Positions 1 to 5,581 of a stretch of DNA of 5,581 bases are shown here, one piece after another. Source of the DNA: Caldisericaceae bacterium (lineage in GTDB: Bacteria > Caldisericota > Caldisericia > Caldisericales > Caldisericaceae); contig JALSNB010000028.1 in the NCBI GenBank assembly GCA_026987225.1, positions 1-5,581 of the forward strand, given 5' to 3'. The notes under the pieces were generated by a model that saw nothing but the letters and a program-made list of their open reading frames with translations, was not told where the DNA came from and ran no database searches. A program made the position numbers and the translations under genes. The number at the start of each line of letters is the position of its first letter. Positions within the stretch are counted from its first letter, which is position 1.

Positions 1-547
1 CTCTTTTAAAATATCTGTGTATTTTTCGTCCGAAATTCAATGCAAGCGGAATAAGTAAAAACAGAGGAAGGGATACAAATATTGAGAGGCGTGGGCTCAT
101 AAGGAACATCATTATAAATGTAGTAACTCCTAAAAGGATGATGTCCATTCCGCCGAGAAATCCCATAATTAGGAACATTCTTACGGCTCTCGTATCGTTT
201 GTTACGCGTGCCATGAGATCGCCTATTTCCTGTTTTTCAAAGTAAGATTTGTGCATGGAGAGGTATTTGTCAAACAGGGCCGTTTTGAGTTCAAAGTCGA
301 GCTTTAAAACGAGTTTCCTCAGAATGTAGTTATACGTATACCTAATTATTATAATGCCTCCTGCGACAAGGAGCACGTATATCCCGTATTGAACAATGAG
401 GTGTATGTTCTTCTTTCCTATTGCATCAACCGCTTTTTTTGTGAATATCGGGATTATCACTTGTGAAAAATCGACAAGCGTAAGCATTGCAATAATCGGA
501 ATGTACCATTTGATTTCTTTTTTGAAGAATCGGAATATTCTTTTCAT
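1..547 (-). CDS. ABC exporter, N-terminal transmembrane domain (partial, runs off left edge)
   Basis: The 182 visible residues are the start of a multidrug/lipid-type ABC exporter half-transporter, which would pump a substrate out across the cytoplasmic membrane using ATP. After a basic N-terminus (MKRIFRFFKKEIKWY) there are hydrophobic helices at about residues 14-36, 52-70, 126-150 and 153-172. Residues 107-123 (EIGDLMARVTNDTRAVR) match the conserved GDLMARxTNDxxAVR stretch of the type I exporter membrane domain in the MdlA/YheI/MsbA group. The nucleotide-binding domain with Walker A, signature and Walker B motifs lies outside the window, so ATPase competence cannot be judged. The ATG at 547-545 overlaps the methyltransferase stop as ATGA. 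I see no Shine-Dalgarno sequence just upstream (the bases before it read agcaaccaa), which suggests translation coupled to the preceding gene. Many such exporters are heterodimers, and a partner gene may lie further left. The substrate is unknown. The family call is strong; the specific subfamily is inferred. Confidence 0.88.
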   Translation of the reverse strand, partial: MKRIFRFFKKEIKWYIPIIAMLTLVDFSQVIIPIFTKKAVDAIGKKNIHLIVQYGIYVLLVAGGIIIIRYTYNYILRKLVLKLDFELKTALFDKYLSMHKSYFEKQEIGDLMARVTNDTRAVRMFLIMGFLGGMDIILLGVTTFIMMFLMSPRLSIFVSLPLFLLIPLALNFGRKIHRYFKR

Positions 548-1206
548 TTGGTTGCTATTTCAAGCCTGATGTATCCGTTTACGAACGAATACTCTGTAAA
601 GTCTGTAAATCCCACGCTTTTCAGCATCTTTTTCAAATCCGTTTTCATAAATTCTTCTGCCAACGGGCATTCTAATTTTCTTATAAGGAATTTTATATAG
701 AACGGTGCGGAATCGACGTCCTTTTCACCGTAGTCAAGTATTATGAATTTTCCACCCTTTTTCAGCGCGTTGTATGCATTTTGTGTAATCTTAATCCTCT
801 CTTCTTGTACAAACCCGTGAAGCACGAACGAAGTGAAAGCCTTTGTGAATTCTTCTTTAAACGGAACAGGCTTTCTTATATCGCCCCGAATGAATTTTGC
901 ATCTCCGTATTTTTTGCATTTCTTTTCCGCCTGTTTGACCATGATCTCCGAAAGGTCAATTCCTACGTATTTTTCAATGCGTGCCTTCTTGTGAAACAGG
1001 CAACTGAAGTGCCCGGTGCCGGAACCAAAATCTATTATCGATTCTTTGTCGAAAAATTCTATTCTGTCAATGACACGGGAAGTGAAAGACGGATATATGC
1101 CTAATGAAAAGATATTCATCATCAGGTCGTAATGTTTTGCCTCAAACGGGTTTAATTCAACTTTTGATTCTATTTTACTCTGCAATTCAGAAATTCTACC
1201 TCCCAT
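544..1206 (-). CDS. class I SAM-dependent methyltransferase (UbiE/Methyltransf_11-like)
   Basis: This is a cytosolic 220-residue protein predicted to transfer a methyl group from S-adenosylmethionine to an unknown small molecule. Motif I is clear at residues 57-65 (IIDFGSGTG). It is followed by the acidic ribose-binding residue D84 in VGIDLS, the adenine-region D109 in FIRGDI, a motif near residues 125-132 (FTSFVLHGF), and the post-motif LKKGGKFIILDYG around 138-150. This is the order seen in UbiE/COQ5-type enzymes, but there is no evidence for a quinone substrate. A longer reading from 1242 (232 residues) is possible. I chose the ATG at 1206 because AGGGAAGGAAG lies directly before it and because it reduces overlap with the upstream phosphatase gene. 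That overlap is still about 37 bp (1170-1206). Its stop shares ATGA with the exporter start, so the three minus-strand genes look co-transcribed. The methylated substrate might be the exporter's cargo or a membrane lipid; this is speculation. Confidence 0.85.
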   Translation of the reverse strand: MGGRISELQSKIESKVELNPFEAKHYDLMMNIFSLGIYPSFTSRVIDRIEFFDKESIIDFGSGTGHFSCLFHKKARIEKYVGIDLSEIMVKQAEKKCKKYGDAKFIRGDIRKPVPFKEEFTKAFTSFVLHGFVQEERIKITQNAYNALKKGGKFIILDYGEKDVDSAPFYIKFLIRKLECPLAEEFMKTDLKKMLKSVGFTDFTEYSFVNGYIRLEIATK

Positions 1207-1757
1207 CTTCCTTCCCTGTATTTTATACCAGAAACGGCACAATTTTCAATATGAATGCTATACATGTTTTTTATGGGAATATGCAGTATGTATGATAGGA
1301 TTACTCTTATCGGGTTTACATGTGTCACGATGAGGATATCCCCTTCGTTTTTAAGCCGCTCTATGCCCATGGAAACTCTTCTATAGAAGTTCTTAATCGA
1401 TTCGCCTTTCCCGAATTTAAAATTTTCGGGGTCGTTTACGAATGCCTCCCACTCTTTGGGATACATCTTTTTGACTTCTTTTCCGGTTTTTCCGCTCCAG
1501 ATGCCGTAGTCAATTTCTTTGAAGTGGGTGTCAACGAACACTTTCATGTTTTTCTCCTTTGCGATGATCTGTGCGGTTTGGTATGCGCGCTCCAGCGGGC
1601 TGGATATAATTTGCGAGAGATGTTTGTTTGCAAAATAGCGTGACAGGGATATTGCTTGCTTTTTCCCGGTTTCGTTTAGTCCTATCGTATTTGCCAATCC
1701 TTGTATAATTTTTCTTTTGTTCCAGTCCGTTTGTCCGTGTCTAACCAGATAAATCAT
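1170..1757 (-). CDS. histidine phosphatase family protein (phosphoglycerate mutase-like, PhoE/CobC type)
   Basis: This 195-residue cytosolic enzyme belongs to the histidine phosphatase (phosphoglycerate mutase) superfamily, which removes phosphate from small molecules through a phosphohistidine intermediate. The RHG signature with the nucleophile His7 is at residues 6-8 (YLVRHGQTDWN). Other conserved pieces follow in order: SSPLERAYQTA with Arg57, the general-acid region EIDYGIWSG with Glu81, GES at 118-120, and the second catalytic His146. The second-His motif reads VTHVNPIR rather than the usual SHG, which is somewhat unusual. The length suits PhoE-like broad phosphatases or alpha-ribazole phosphatase (CobC). 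It is shorter than cofactor-dependent glycolytic mutases (about 230-250 residues). No cobalamin genes lie nearby to support CobC, so the substrate is open. The ATG at 1757 begins a typical MIYLVRHG N-terminus. Only a weak AAAGG at about 12 nt precedes it. It is the first gene of the leftward cluster. Confidence 0.9.
   Translation of the reverse strand: MIYLVRHGQTDWNKRKIIQGLANTIGLNETGKKQAISLSRYFANKHLSQIISSPLERAYQTAQIIAKEKNMKVFVDTHFKEIDYGIWSGKTGKEVKKMYPKEWEAFVNDPENFKFGKGESIKNFYRRVSMGIERLKNEGDILIVTHVNPIRVILSYILHIPIKNMYSIHIENCAVSGIKYREGRWEVEFLNCRVK
1207..1217 (-). promoter_or_regulatory. ribosome binding site that decides the methyltransferase start
   Basis: On the minus strand the bases just before the ATG at 1206 read AGGGAAGGAAG. 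The AGGG lies 7 nt from the start, and a second AGG sits closer. The site lies inside the 3' end of the phosphatase gene. It favours this start over the in-frame ATG at 1242, before which I see no comparable purine tract. Confidence 0.55.
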
Positions 1758-1785
1758 TTTATATATTTACCTTTTCCATAGTTCA

Positions 1786-1791
1786 ATTATA
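1786..1791 (-). promoter_or_regulatory. candidate -10 box for the leftward cluster
   Basis: The minus strand carries a perfect TATAAT here, about 28 nt upstream of the phosphatase ATG, which would give a leader of about 20-25 nt. No good -35 hexamer is visible 16-18 nt further upstream, where the sequence is only T-rich. In such AT-rich DNA a TATAAT can occur by chance. Confidence 0.35.
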
Positions 1792-1801
1792 TATTAAAAT
1801 C

Positions 1802-1829
1802 TTTACATTAAAAGCTTTTTGTTTATACT
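1802..1829 (+). promoter_or_regulatory. candidate sigma70-type promoter for the thioredoxin-tldDE cluster
   Basis: TTTACA at 1802-1807 and TATACT at 1824-1829 each match five of six consensus bases of -35 and -10, with a 16-bp spacer. Transcription would start near 1836, inside the AAGGAGG ribosome site at 1834-1840. That is an uncomfortably short leader and counts against this pair. An alternative pair upstream is TTTACC at 1766-1771 and TATATT at 1790-1795 with an 18-bp spacer. It would start near 1802 and leave a leader of about 44 nt, which is more comfortable though the boxes are weaker. The AAAAGCTTTT palindrome at 1810-1819 sits within the spacer of the first pair. Confidence 0.4.
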
Positions 1830-1833
1830 TTGG

Positions 1834-1840
1834 AAGGAGG
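1834..1840 (+). promoter_or_regulatory. strong Shine-Dalgarno deciding the thioredoxin-like start
   Basis: AAGGAGG lies 5 nt before the ATG at 1846. It rules out the longer in-frame reading from a TTG at 1819, which would place the ribosome site inside the coding region. Confidence 0.85.
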
Positions 1841-1845
1841 TTTAT

Positions 1846-2418
1846 ATGAAAAAAGCGTTCAAACTGATAGGGGTAATTTTGATACTTGCGCTTGCTGCTT
1901 ACGGAGCGTATTCGCTCGTTGTAAAAAGCGTTTCTTATATTCGATACGAGAGGCAACTCTCTTCGATATCCGCTCTTGAAAAGATACAAGTCGGTGCGGC
2001 ACCCGTTCCGAATATTATTCTCTCTGCTCCGGACGGAAACAAGATTACTCTTTACGATGAGCTAAAAAATAAGGATTTTGTGATTCTGTCTTTCGGAAGT
2101 ATTTATTGCGACAATTGCCATAAGGAGTACAGGGCATTGGAAAGTGCCGATATGCTAAAAAAGGTTCCGTCGAATAGTGCATTCTTCCTTGTTGTTCCCG
2201 AAGGAAGGGCATTCATAGAACAGTTTGAAAAGGATTTGAACATTCATTTGCCCATATACGTTATAGACAAGGATGTGCCTGCCAAGCTCGGAATCTCAAA
2301 AATTCCGACGATAGTTTTAATCGGTAAGGATAAAAAGATAAAAATGTATCAGGTCGGATATAAAGAAAGTGCGTTGGAGGATATGTTTCAGTATATAAAG
2401 AAGAATGCAAAACATTAA
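1846..2418 (+). CDS. membrane-anchored thioredoxin-fold protein (TlpA/AhpC-TSA-like) with CDNC site
   Basis: This 190-residue protein is predicted to act outside the cytoplasmic membrane in thiol-disulfide exchange. A basic MKK start is followed by a hydrophobic segment at residues 8-27 (a signal anchor or uncleaved signal; no lipobox cysteine). A charged linker leads to the thioredoxin-like domain from about residue 50. VGAAPVPNIILSAPDGNKITLYD (49-71) resembles the entry strand of TlpA/ResA proteins. FVILSFGSIYCDNCHKEYRAL (78-98) carries the C88-x-x-C91 site at the start of the helix. SKIPT at 151-155 supplies the cis-proline P154 that packs against the site. The pair reads CDNC rather than the common CxPC, which should alter its redox behaviour. 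It could be a disulfide reductase, an oxidase or a thiol-based carrier; no cytochrome c maturation gene is present to suggest ResA. It is the first gene of the rightward cluster, and the next gene starts 14 bp before its stop. C88 and C91 are its only cysteines. Confidence 0.85.
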   Translation: MKKAFKLIGVILILALAAYGAYSLVVKSVSYIRYERQLSSISALEKIQVGAAPVPNIILSAPDGNKITLYDELKNKDFVILSFGSIYCDNCHKEYRALESADMLKKVPSNSAFFLVVPEGRAFIEQFEKDLNIHLPIYVIDKDVPAKLGISKIPTIVLIGKDKKIKMYQVGYKESALEDMFQYIKKNAKH

Positions 2419-2908
2419 TTCCGTATTTTCCAAAACCGCAGTTCTGTTTATACCGCTTCGCATTTTGCTGCTCTTTGCAATTCTATTTTTTATAACTGCG
2501 ATAAATTCTCACAAGTATTTTACTTTTACTTCCCCTGTGAGATTCTGGACGACAATATTTTTTACTTACCTTCTGCCCGTATCCGTCGTTACGGTCCTAA
2601 TCATGTTGCCGCTCGACTTTGTCTGGGTATTAATTACCGGATACGAATTTCCTTTGAATTACTTTACATTCCTGAAAAACCCGATTCTTATAAGAGGCGT
2701 GAAGGTGCTCTTTGACGCATTCTTCAGTTTCTTTTTGACGGATTCCGTAATGAAGTTTTCAAGGAATATGCCGTTTGTAAAAACTTTTGTCGATGAAGGG
2801 CTGTATCAGAAATTCAGGCGGGACAACAAACGTTCCGAAATAAAAAAAGCAGCTTTTTTTACGATAGTTATTCTTGCAGTTTATTTTTACAAATACATAA
2901 GGAGATGA
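2405..2908 (+). CDS. small integral membrane protein of unknown function
   Basis: I do not recognise this 167-residue protein. It is very hydrophobic, with membrane segments at about residues 12-33, 47-69 (possibly to 78) and 149-164. A fourth hydrophobic stretch at about 98-114 could be a short helix. Between the last two lies a basic and acidic loop (about 117-147, including FVDEGLYQKFRRDNKRSEIKK). The C-terminus is basic (YKYIRR). There are no cysteines, so it is not a DsbB/CcdA-like thiol partner for the thioredoxin-fold protein. The ATG at 2405 overlaps the preceding gene by 14 bp, with only a weak AAAGAAG before it, so translation is probably coupled. Its stop lies 1 bp before tldD, and the tldD ribosome site is inside its last codons. 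That position implies co-expression with both neighbours. Codon use looks like that of its neighbours and the frame is open throughout, so I take it as a real gene. Confidence 0.7.
   Translation: MQNINSVFSKTAVLFIPLRILLLFAILFFITAINSHKYFTFTSPVRFWTTIFFTYLLPVSVVTVLIMLPLDFVWVLITGYEFPLNYFTFLKNPILIRGVKVLFDAFFSFFLTDSVMKFSRNMPFVKTFVDEGLYQKFRRDNKRSEIKKAAFFTIVILAVYFYKYIRR
2899..2904 (+). promoter_or_regulatory. tldD ribosome binding site inside the preceding gene
   Basis: AAGGAG lies 5 nt before the tldD ATG at 2910 and within the last codons of the membrane protein gene, whose stop is at 2906-2908. Good spacing supports this start. Confidence 0.8.
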
Positions 2909-2909
2909 T

Positions 2910-4280
2910 ATGGAAAAGATAAGAGAAGTTGTCAGCCGAAAAGACGTGGATTATGCGGAAATTCGTTTGGAGGAAGGCATACAAACGAATATTGTGATTC
3001 GCGGGAAGACCGTGGAAACGGTAAAACAGGGCAGGTTTATCGGAGGAAACGTTCGTGTGCTTTCCGACGGAGTGTGGGGATTTGCGTATTTTAATGATCT
3101 AAACAACCTGAAAGAAAAACTTGATCAAGCTGTTAGCCAGGCTAAAGCGCTCAAGAATCTGGTGAAGGAAAAGTCGGGCCTTGCCCCTGTGAACCCTGTG
3201 GAGAAAGTGATAAAAGCATCGCTTAAAAAAGATCCTTCAACCGTGCCTCTATCGGAAAAGGTAAAACTTTTTAGCCATTATAGTAATCTTGCCATGTCCG
3301 TTAGCAAAAGGATCGTAGGAACGAATATTTCTTATACCGATACGAGGAAAACTGTTTACTTCGCAAATTCTCAGGGAACTTATGTGGAGAAGGATATTTT
3401 GGATATCGGAGGGTATATCATTCCCACGGCAAGCAACGGAAAAATTATGGAGCAAGTGATGGTTCCTTTCGGAAGCAGTAGCGACTACTCTGTTGTAGAA
3501 AACCTTGATAACGAAGTTAAAAAACGGGCATTGCTTGCAGATAAGCTTTTGGATGCCGGTAGAATCGAAGGAGGAGAATATCCTGTTATTATCGATCAGC
3601 ACCTGGGCGGTGTTTTTATACACGAAGCGTTCGGGCATCTCAGTGAAGCGGATTTTATCTATGAAAACGAGAAAATGAAAAGCATCATGAGAATCGGAAA
3701 TAAAATCGGTTCCGATATTCTGAACGTGTTCGACAGCGGCGATATTCCAGGGATACGAGGGGCGCTTAGCTATGATGACGAGGGTGTTGAAGCGAGGCGT
3801 GTGTATCTTATTAAAAACGGTGTTCTGAGCGGACACTTACATTCGCGTGAAACCGCTTTTAAAATGGGCGAAATGCCAACCGGCAACGGGCGTGCCGTAA
3901 ATTACAAGTTCCCTCCTATTCCGAGAATGAGAACGACCTGCATAGAAAACGGCAATGCAAAACTTGAAGATCTGATTAAAGATATCAAAAAGGGTGTTTA
4001 TGCGTTGGGTTCTTTTGGCGGACAAACGAACGGTGAACTCTTTACTTTTGTTCCAGAAGAGGCGTATCTTATAGAGAACGGAAAGATAGAGAGGCTTGTA
4101 AGGGATATATCACTTTCGGGTAATGTGTTTGAAACTTTGAAGAATATTGTAGGCATAGCGGATGATTTTAAGATAATAGATACCGGCGGAGGATGCGGAA
4201 AGGGGGCACAATTCCCTTTGCCCGTAAGTCACGGTGCGCCGCACGTTTATATAAAAAAAGCGATAGTCGGAGGCAAATAG
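2910..4280 (+). CDS. tldD: TldD metalloprotease subunit (peptidase U62 family)
   Basis: This 456-residue protein is the catalytic subunit of the TldD/TldE protease, which in E. coli digests unfolded peptides and is needed for microcin B17 maturation and CcdA turnover. The metal site is intact: HEAFGH at residues 238-243 gives two His ligands and the catalytic Glu239. A downstream cysteine, C429 in DTGGGCGKGAQFPLP, fits the third ligand known in this family. Around it lie YPVIIDQHLGGVFIHEAFGHLSEADF, FDSGDIPGIRGALSYDDEGV (273-292), LIKNGVLSGHLHSRETA (300-316), GNGRAV (325-330) and ALGSFGGQTNGELFTFVPEEAYLIENGKI (365-393), all typical of TldD. The N-terminal domain (about 1-200) carries the DYAEIRLEEG and GWGFAY-like features of the family. 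Length is close to the usual 450-480. It has no signal or membrane segment and should be cytosolic. tldE follows 1 bp after the stop, matching the obligate heterodimer. Any natural substrate here is unknown. Confidence 0.96.
   Translation: MEKIREVVSRKDVDYAEIRLEEGIQTNIVIRGKTVETVKQGRFIGGNVRVLSDGVWGFAYFNDLNNLKEKLDQAVSQAKALKNLVKEKSGLAPVNPVEKVIKASLKKDPSTVPLSEKVKLFSHYSNLAMSVSKRIVGTNISYTDTRKTVYFANSQGTYVEKDILDIGGYIIPTASNGKIMEQVMVPFGSSSDYSVVENLDNEVKKRALLADKLLDAGRIEGGEYPVIIDQHLGGVFIHEAFGHLSEADFIYENEKMKSIMRIGNKIGSDILNVFDSGDIPGIRGALSYDDEGVEARRVYLIKNGVLSGHLHSRETAFKMGEMPTGNGRAVNYKFPPIPRMRTTCIENGNAKLEDLIKDIKKGVYALGSFGGQTNGELFTFVPEEAYLIENGKIERLVRDISLSGNVFETLKNIVGIADDFKIIDTGGGCGKGAQFPLPVSHGAPHVYIKKAIVGGK
4269..4273 (+). 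promoter_or_regulatory. tldE ribosome binding site inside the end of tldD
   Basis: GGAGG lies 8 nt before the ATG at 4282 and within the last codons of tldD, whose stop is at 4278-4280. It supports the ATG at 4282 as the start. Confidence 0.75.
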
Positions 4281-4281
4281 A

Positions 4282-5574
4282 ATGAAAGAAAAATTTATAA
4301 AGCTCGTAAAAAGCAGAGGCGCTTCCGGAGAGCTCTCTATTGTTATAGATTATCACTTCGGTGTTAATTTTGAGAATAACATTTTTAAAGGTATCGAAGA
4401 AGGTGAGATAAGGGGTATTTCCGTAAGAGTAAAGAAAGACGGTAAAATAGGATTTTCATATGCCGAAGGAGATGCACGAATCGAAGATGTTGTGGATAGC
4501 GCGTTTGATGTGCTTTCTTACGGAGAAAATGTGGATTTTGATTTTGTTAAAGCACTACCGCCCTCGAACGTTCGATGCTTCGATCGGAAAATAGTGGATG
4601 AAAGCAGAGACGAATCCATAAAAAACGGAAAGGAATTTGTTGACTTTGTAAGAAATTTAAAAGACGGTATTAAAGCGGGGTATTCTGAAAGCAAAGACGT
4701 AATTTATAAGGAAATTGTTACGACAAACGGTTTCTCCGGAAGCTTTGATAAAACCGTAAAATCCGTTGCAGTTTCAGCTTTTTATGTGGAGGAAGGTAAT
4801 TTCCTTGATGTGTATGCCTCCCAGTCCCGTTCGGTAAACGAGATGTTTGATTTGGAAACCCTGAGGGAAAAAATCAAAACCGATATTCTCGCGGCGAATA
4901 GAACTGCAAAGATAAGCTCCGGAAAGTACCCTGTGATTTTTACGCCGTTTTCCGTTAACGAACTGTTTACTCCGCTGATTTTTGCTTTAAACGGGTTGAA
5001 TATCTACAGAGGCCGTTCTTTGCTAAGGGGAAAGCTTGCAAAAGAAGTTTTTTCTCCGAACCTTACGGTTGTGGATAACCCGACTATTAGCGGTGGTGCA
5101 TATTCCGTTCCTTTTGACGGTGAAGGTGTTGCATCGGAAAGGAAAGAACTTATAGCAAAAGGCGTTGTATCCAACTATCTCTCCGATTTGTATGTATCAT
5201 CCCGTTTAAAGATTGCATCGGGCAATGCGGCAAGAACAATTTCGTATCCTCCTCATCCTGCTTCGTCGAATATTATTATTAGGCCCGGAGATGTCCCTGT
5301 AAAAAATATGCTAAGCATAAAAAGGGGTTTACTTGTTGAAAGTTTGATGGGAGTTGCTATGGGAAACATCGTAGGCGGGGAGGTAAACGGAAATGTGGAG
5401 CTCGGTTTTCTTGTGGAGAACGGAAAGATTGTGGGACGTGTAAAAAATACAATGATAGACTTGAATATTTTCGAGGCCTTTAAAGATATTGCACTTTCTC
5501 AGGAAAATATCTGGTTGGATAAATTTATTTCTCCGTATTTCTATATTCCAAACGTTTCGGTATCTGCCAAGTAA
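4282..5574 (+). CDS. pmbA: TldE/PmbA, non-catalytic partner subunit of the TldD/TldE protease
   Basis: This 430-residue protein is the second subunit of the TldD/TldE complex and is slightly shorter than common PmbA (about 440-450). It aligns in outline with TldD. The N-terminal half has ENNIFKGIEEGEIRGISVRVKKDGKIGFSY (31-60). YPVIFTPFSVNELFTPLIFALNG begins at residue 216 and corresponds to the HExxxH strand-helix region of TldD. The matching six positions, about 230-235, read TPLIFA, so the metal-binding and catalytic residues are absent, as expected for TldE. Later blocks are typical of the family: VPFDGEGVASERKELIAKGVVSNYLSDLY (about 267-295), GNAAR (313-317), LLVESLMGVAMGNIVGGEVNGNVELGFLVENGKIVGRVKN (about 340-379). 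The E. coli complex places the active site in TldD and uses TldE to form the substrate channel. It lies 1 bp after tldD and is probably translated from the same transcript. The end is complete, with TAA at 5572-5574. Confidence 0.94.
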   Translation: MKEKFIKLVKSRGASGELSIVIDYHFGVNFENNIFKGIEEGEIRGISVRVKKDGKIGFSYAEGDARIEDVVDSAFDVLSYGENVDFDFVKALPPSNVRCFDRKIVDESRDESIKNGKEFVDFVRNLKDGIKAGYSESKDVIYKEIVTTNGFSGSFDKTVKSVAVSAFYVEEGNFLDVYASQSRSVNEMFDLETLREKIKTDILAANRTAKISSGKYPVIFTPFSVNELFTPLIFALNGLNIYRGRSLLRGKLAKEVFSPNLTVVDNPTISGGAYSVPFDGEGVASERKELIAKGVVSNYLSDLYVSSRLKIASGNAARTISYPPHPASSNIIIRPGDVPVKNMLSIKRGLLVESLMGVAMGNIVGGEVNGNVELGFLVENGKIVGRVKNTMIDLNIFEAFKDIALSQENIWLDKFISPYFYIPNVSVSAK

Positions 5575-5581
5575 AATGAAA

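Noticed and set aside
781..1104. Open plus-strand frame of about 107 residues opposite the methyltransferase
   Set aside because: It is antisense to a gene with clear SAM-binding motifs, has no convincing ribosome site and encodes a low-complexity Phe/Tyr/Cys-rich product.
1320..1643. Open plus-strand frame opposite the histidine phosphatase
   Set aside because: It is a shadow of a gene with intact catalytic motifs, with no ribosome site and no recognisable domain.
1810..1820. AAAAGCTTTTT palindrome considered as a terminator
   Set aside because: The stem is only five AT-rich pairs with no loop and no GC-rich core. It sits before a gene start and cannot terminate either cluster.
1783..1989. 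Minus-strand frame crossing the divergent promoter gap and the thioredoxin-like start
   Set aside because: It covers the N-terminal anchor of a well-supported gene and has no recognisable product or ribosome site.
3249..3836. Long minus-strand frame of 195 residues inside tldD
   Set aside because: The plus strand here carries the conserved TldD blocks, including HEAFGH. The reverse frame has no recognisable motif and looks like a codon-bias shadow.
1846..5574. RiPP-type gene cluster around tldDE with a precursor peptide and exporter
   Set aside because: No short precursor ORF was found. The ABC exporter lies in the opposite-strand cluster, and tldDE is widespread in bacteria that make no such peptide.
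5576..5581. Possible start of a further gene (ATGAAA) right after tldE
   Set aside because: Only two codons are visible and there is no clear ribosome site, so a gene cannot be supported.

Overview
This window reads as compact bacterial DNA of low-to-moderate GC (by eye about 40%). It has strong AAGGAGG-type ribosome sites, sigma70-like promoter boxes, and genes that abut or overlap. The sequence does not fix the phylum. The style would suit a Thermotogota, Caldisericota or Firmicutes-like lineage, but that is a weak inference. I see no rRNA, tRNA, CRISPR array, insertion sequence or prophage gene.

The layout is two divergent gene clusters that fire away from an AT-rich gap of about 88 bp (1758-1845). 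The leftward (minus-strand) cluster runs from a histidine phosphatase (phosphoglycerate mutase-like) to a class I SAM-dependent methyltransferase to the N-terminal membrane half of an ABC exporter, which runs off the left edge. The phosphatase and methyltransferase genes overlap by about 37 bp. The methyltransferase stop and the exporter start share an ATGA.

The rightward (plus-strand) cluster runs from a membrane-anchored thioredoxin-fold protein with a CDNC active site to an unrecognised small membrane protein, then tldD and tldE/pmbA. Its genes are separated by a 14-bp overlap, then gaps of 1 bp and 1 bp, so a single transcript is likely. TldD keeps the HEAFGH metal site and a C-terminal cysteine. 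TldE lacks the HExxxH motif, as expected for the non-catalytic partner of the heterodimeric TldD/TldE metalloprotease.

The best-supported function is peptide or protein-fragment processing by TldD/TldE in the cytoplasm. The thioredoxin-like and membrane proteins are co-transcribed with it, but no functional link is proven. I found no convincing undescribed system. The items most worth checking are the unknown membrane protein wedged between the thioredoxin-like gene and tldDE, and the unusual CxNC redox site.
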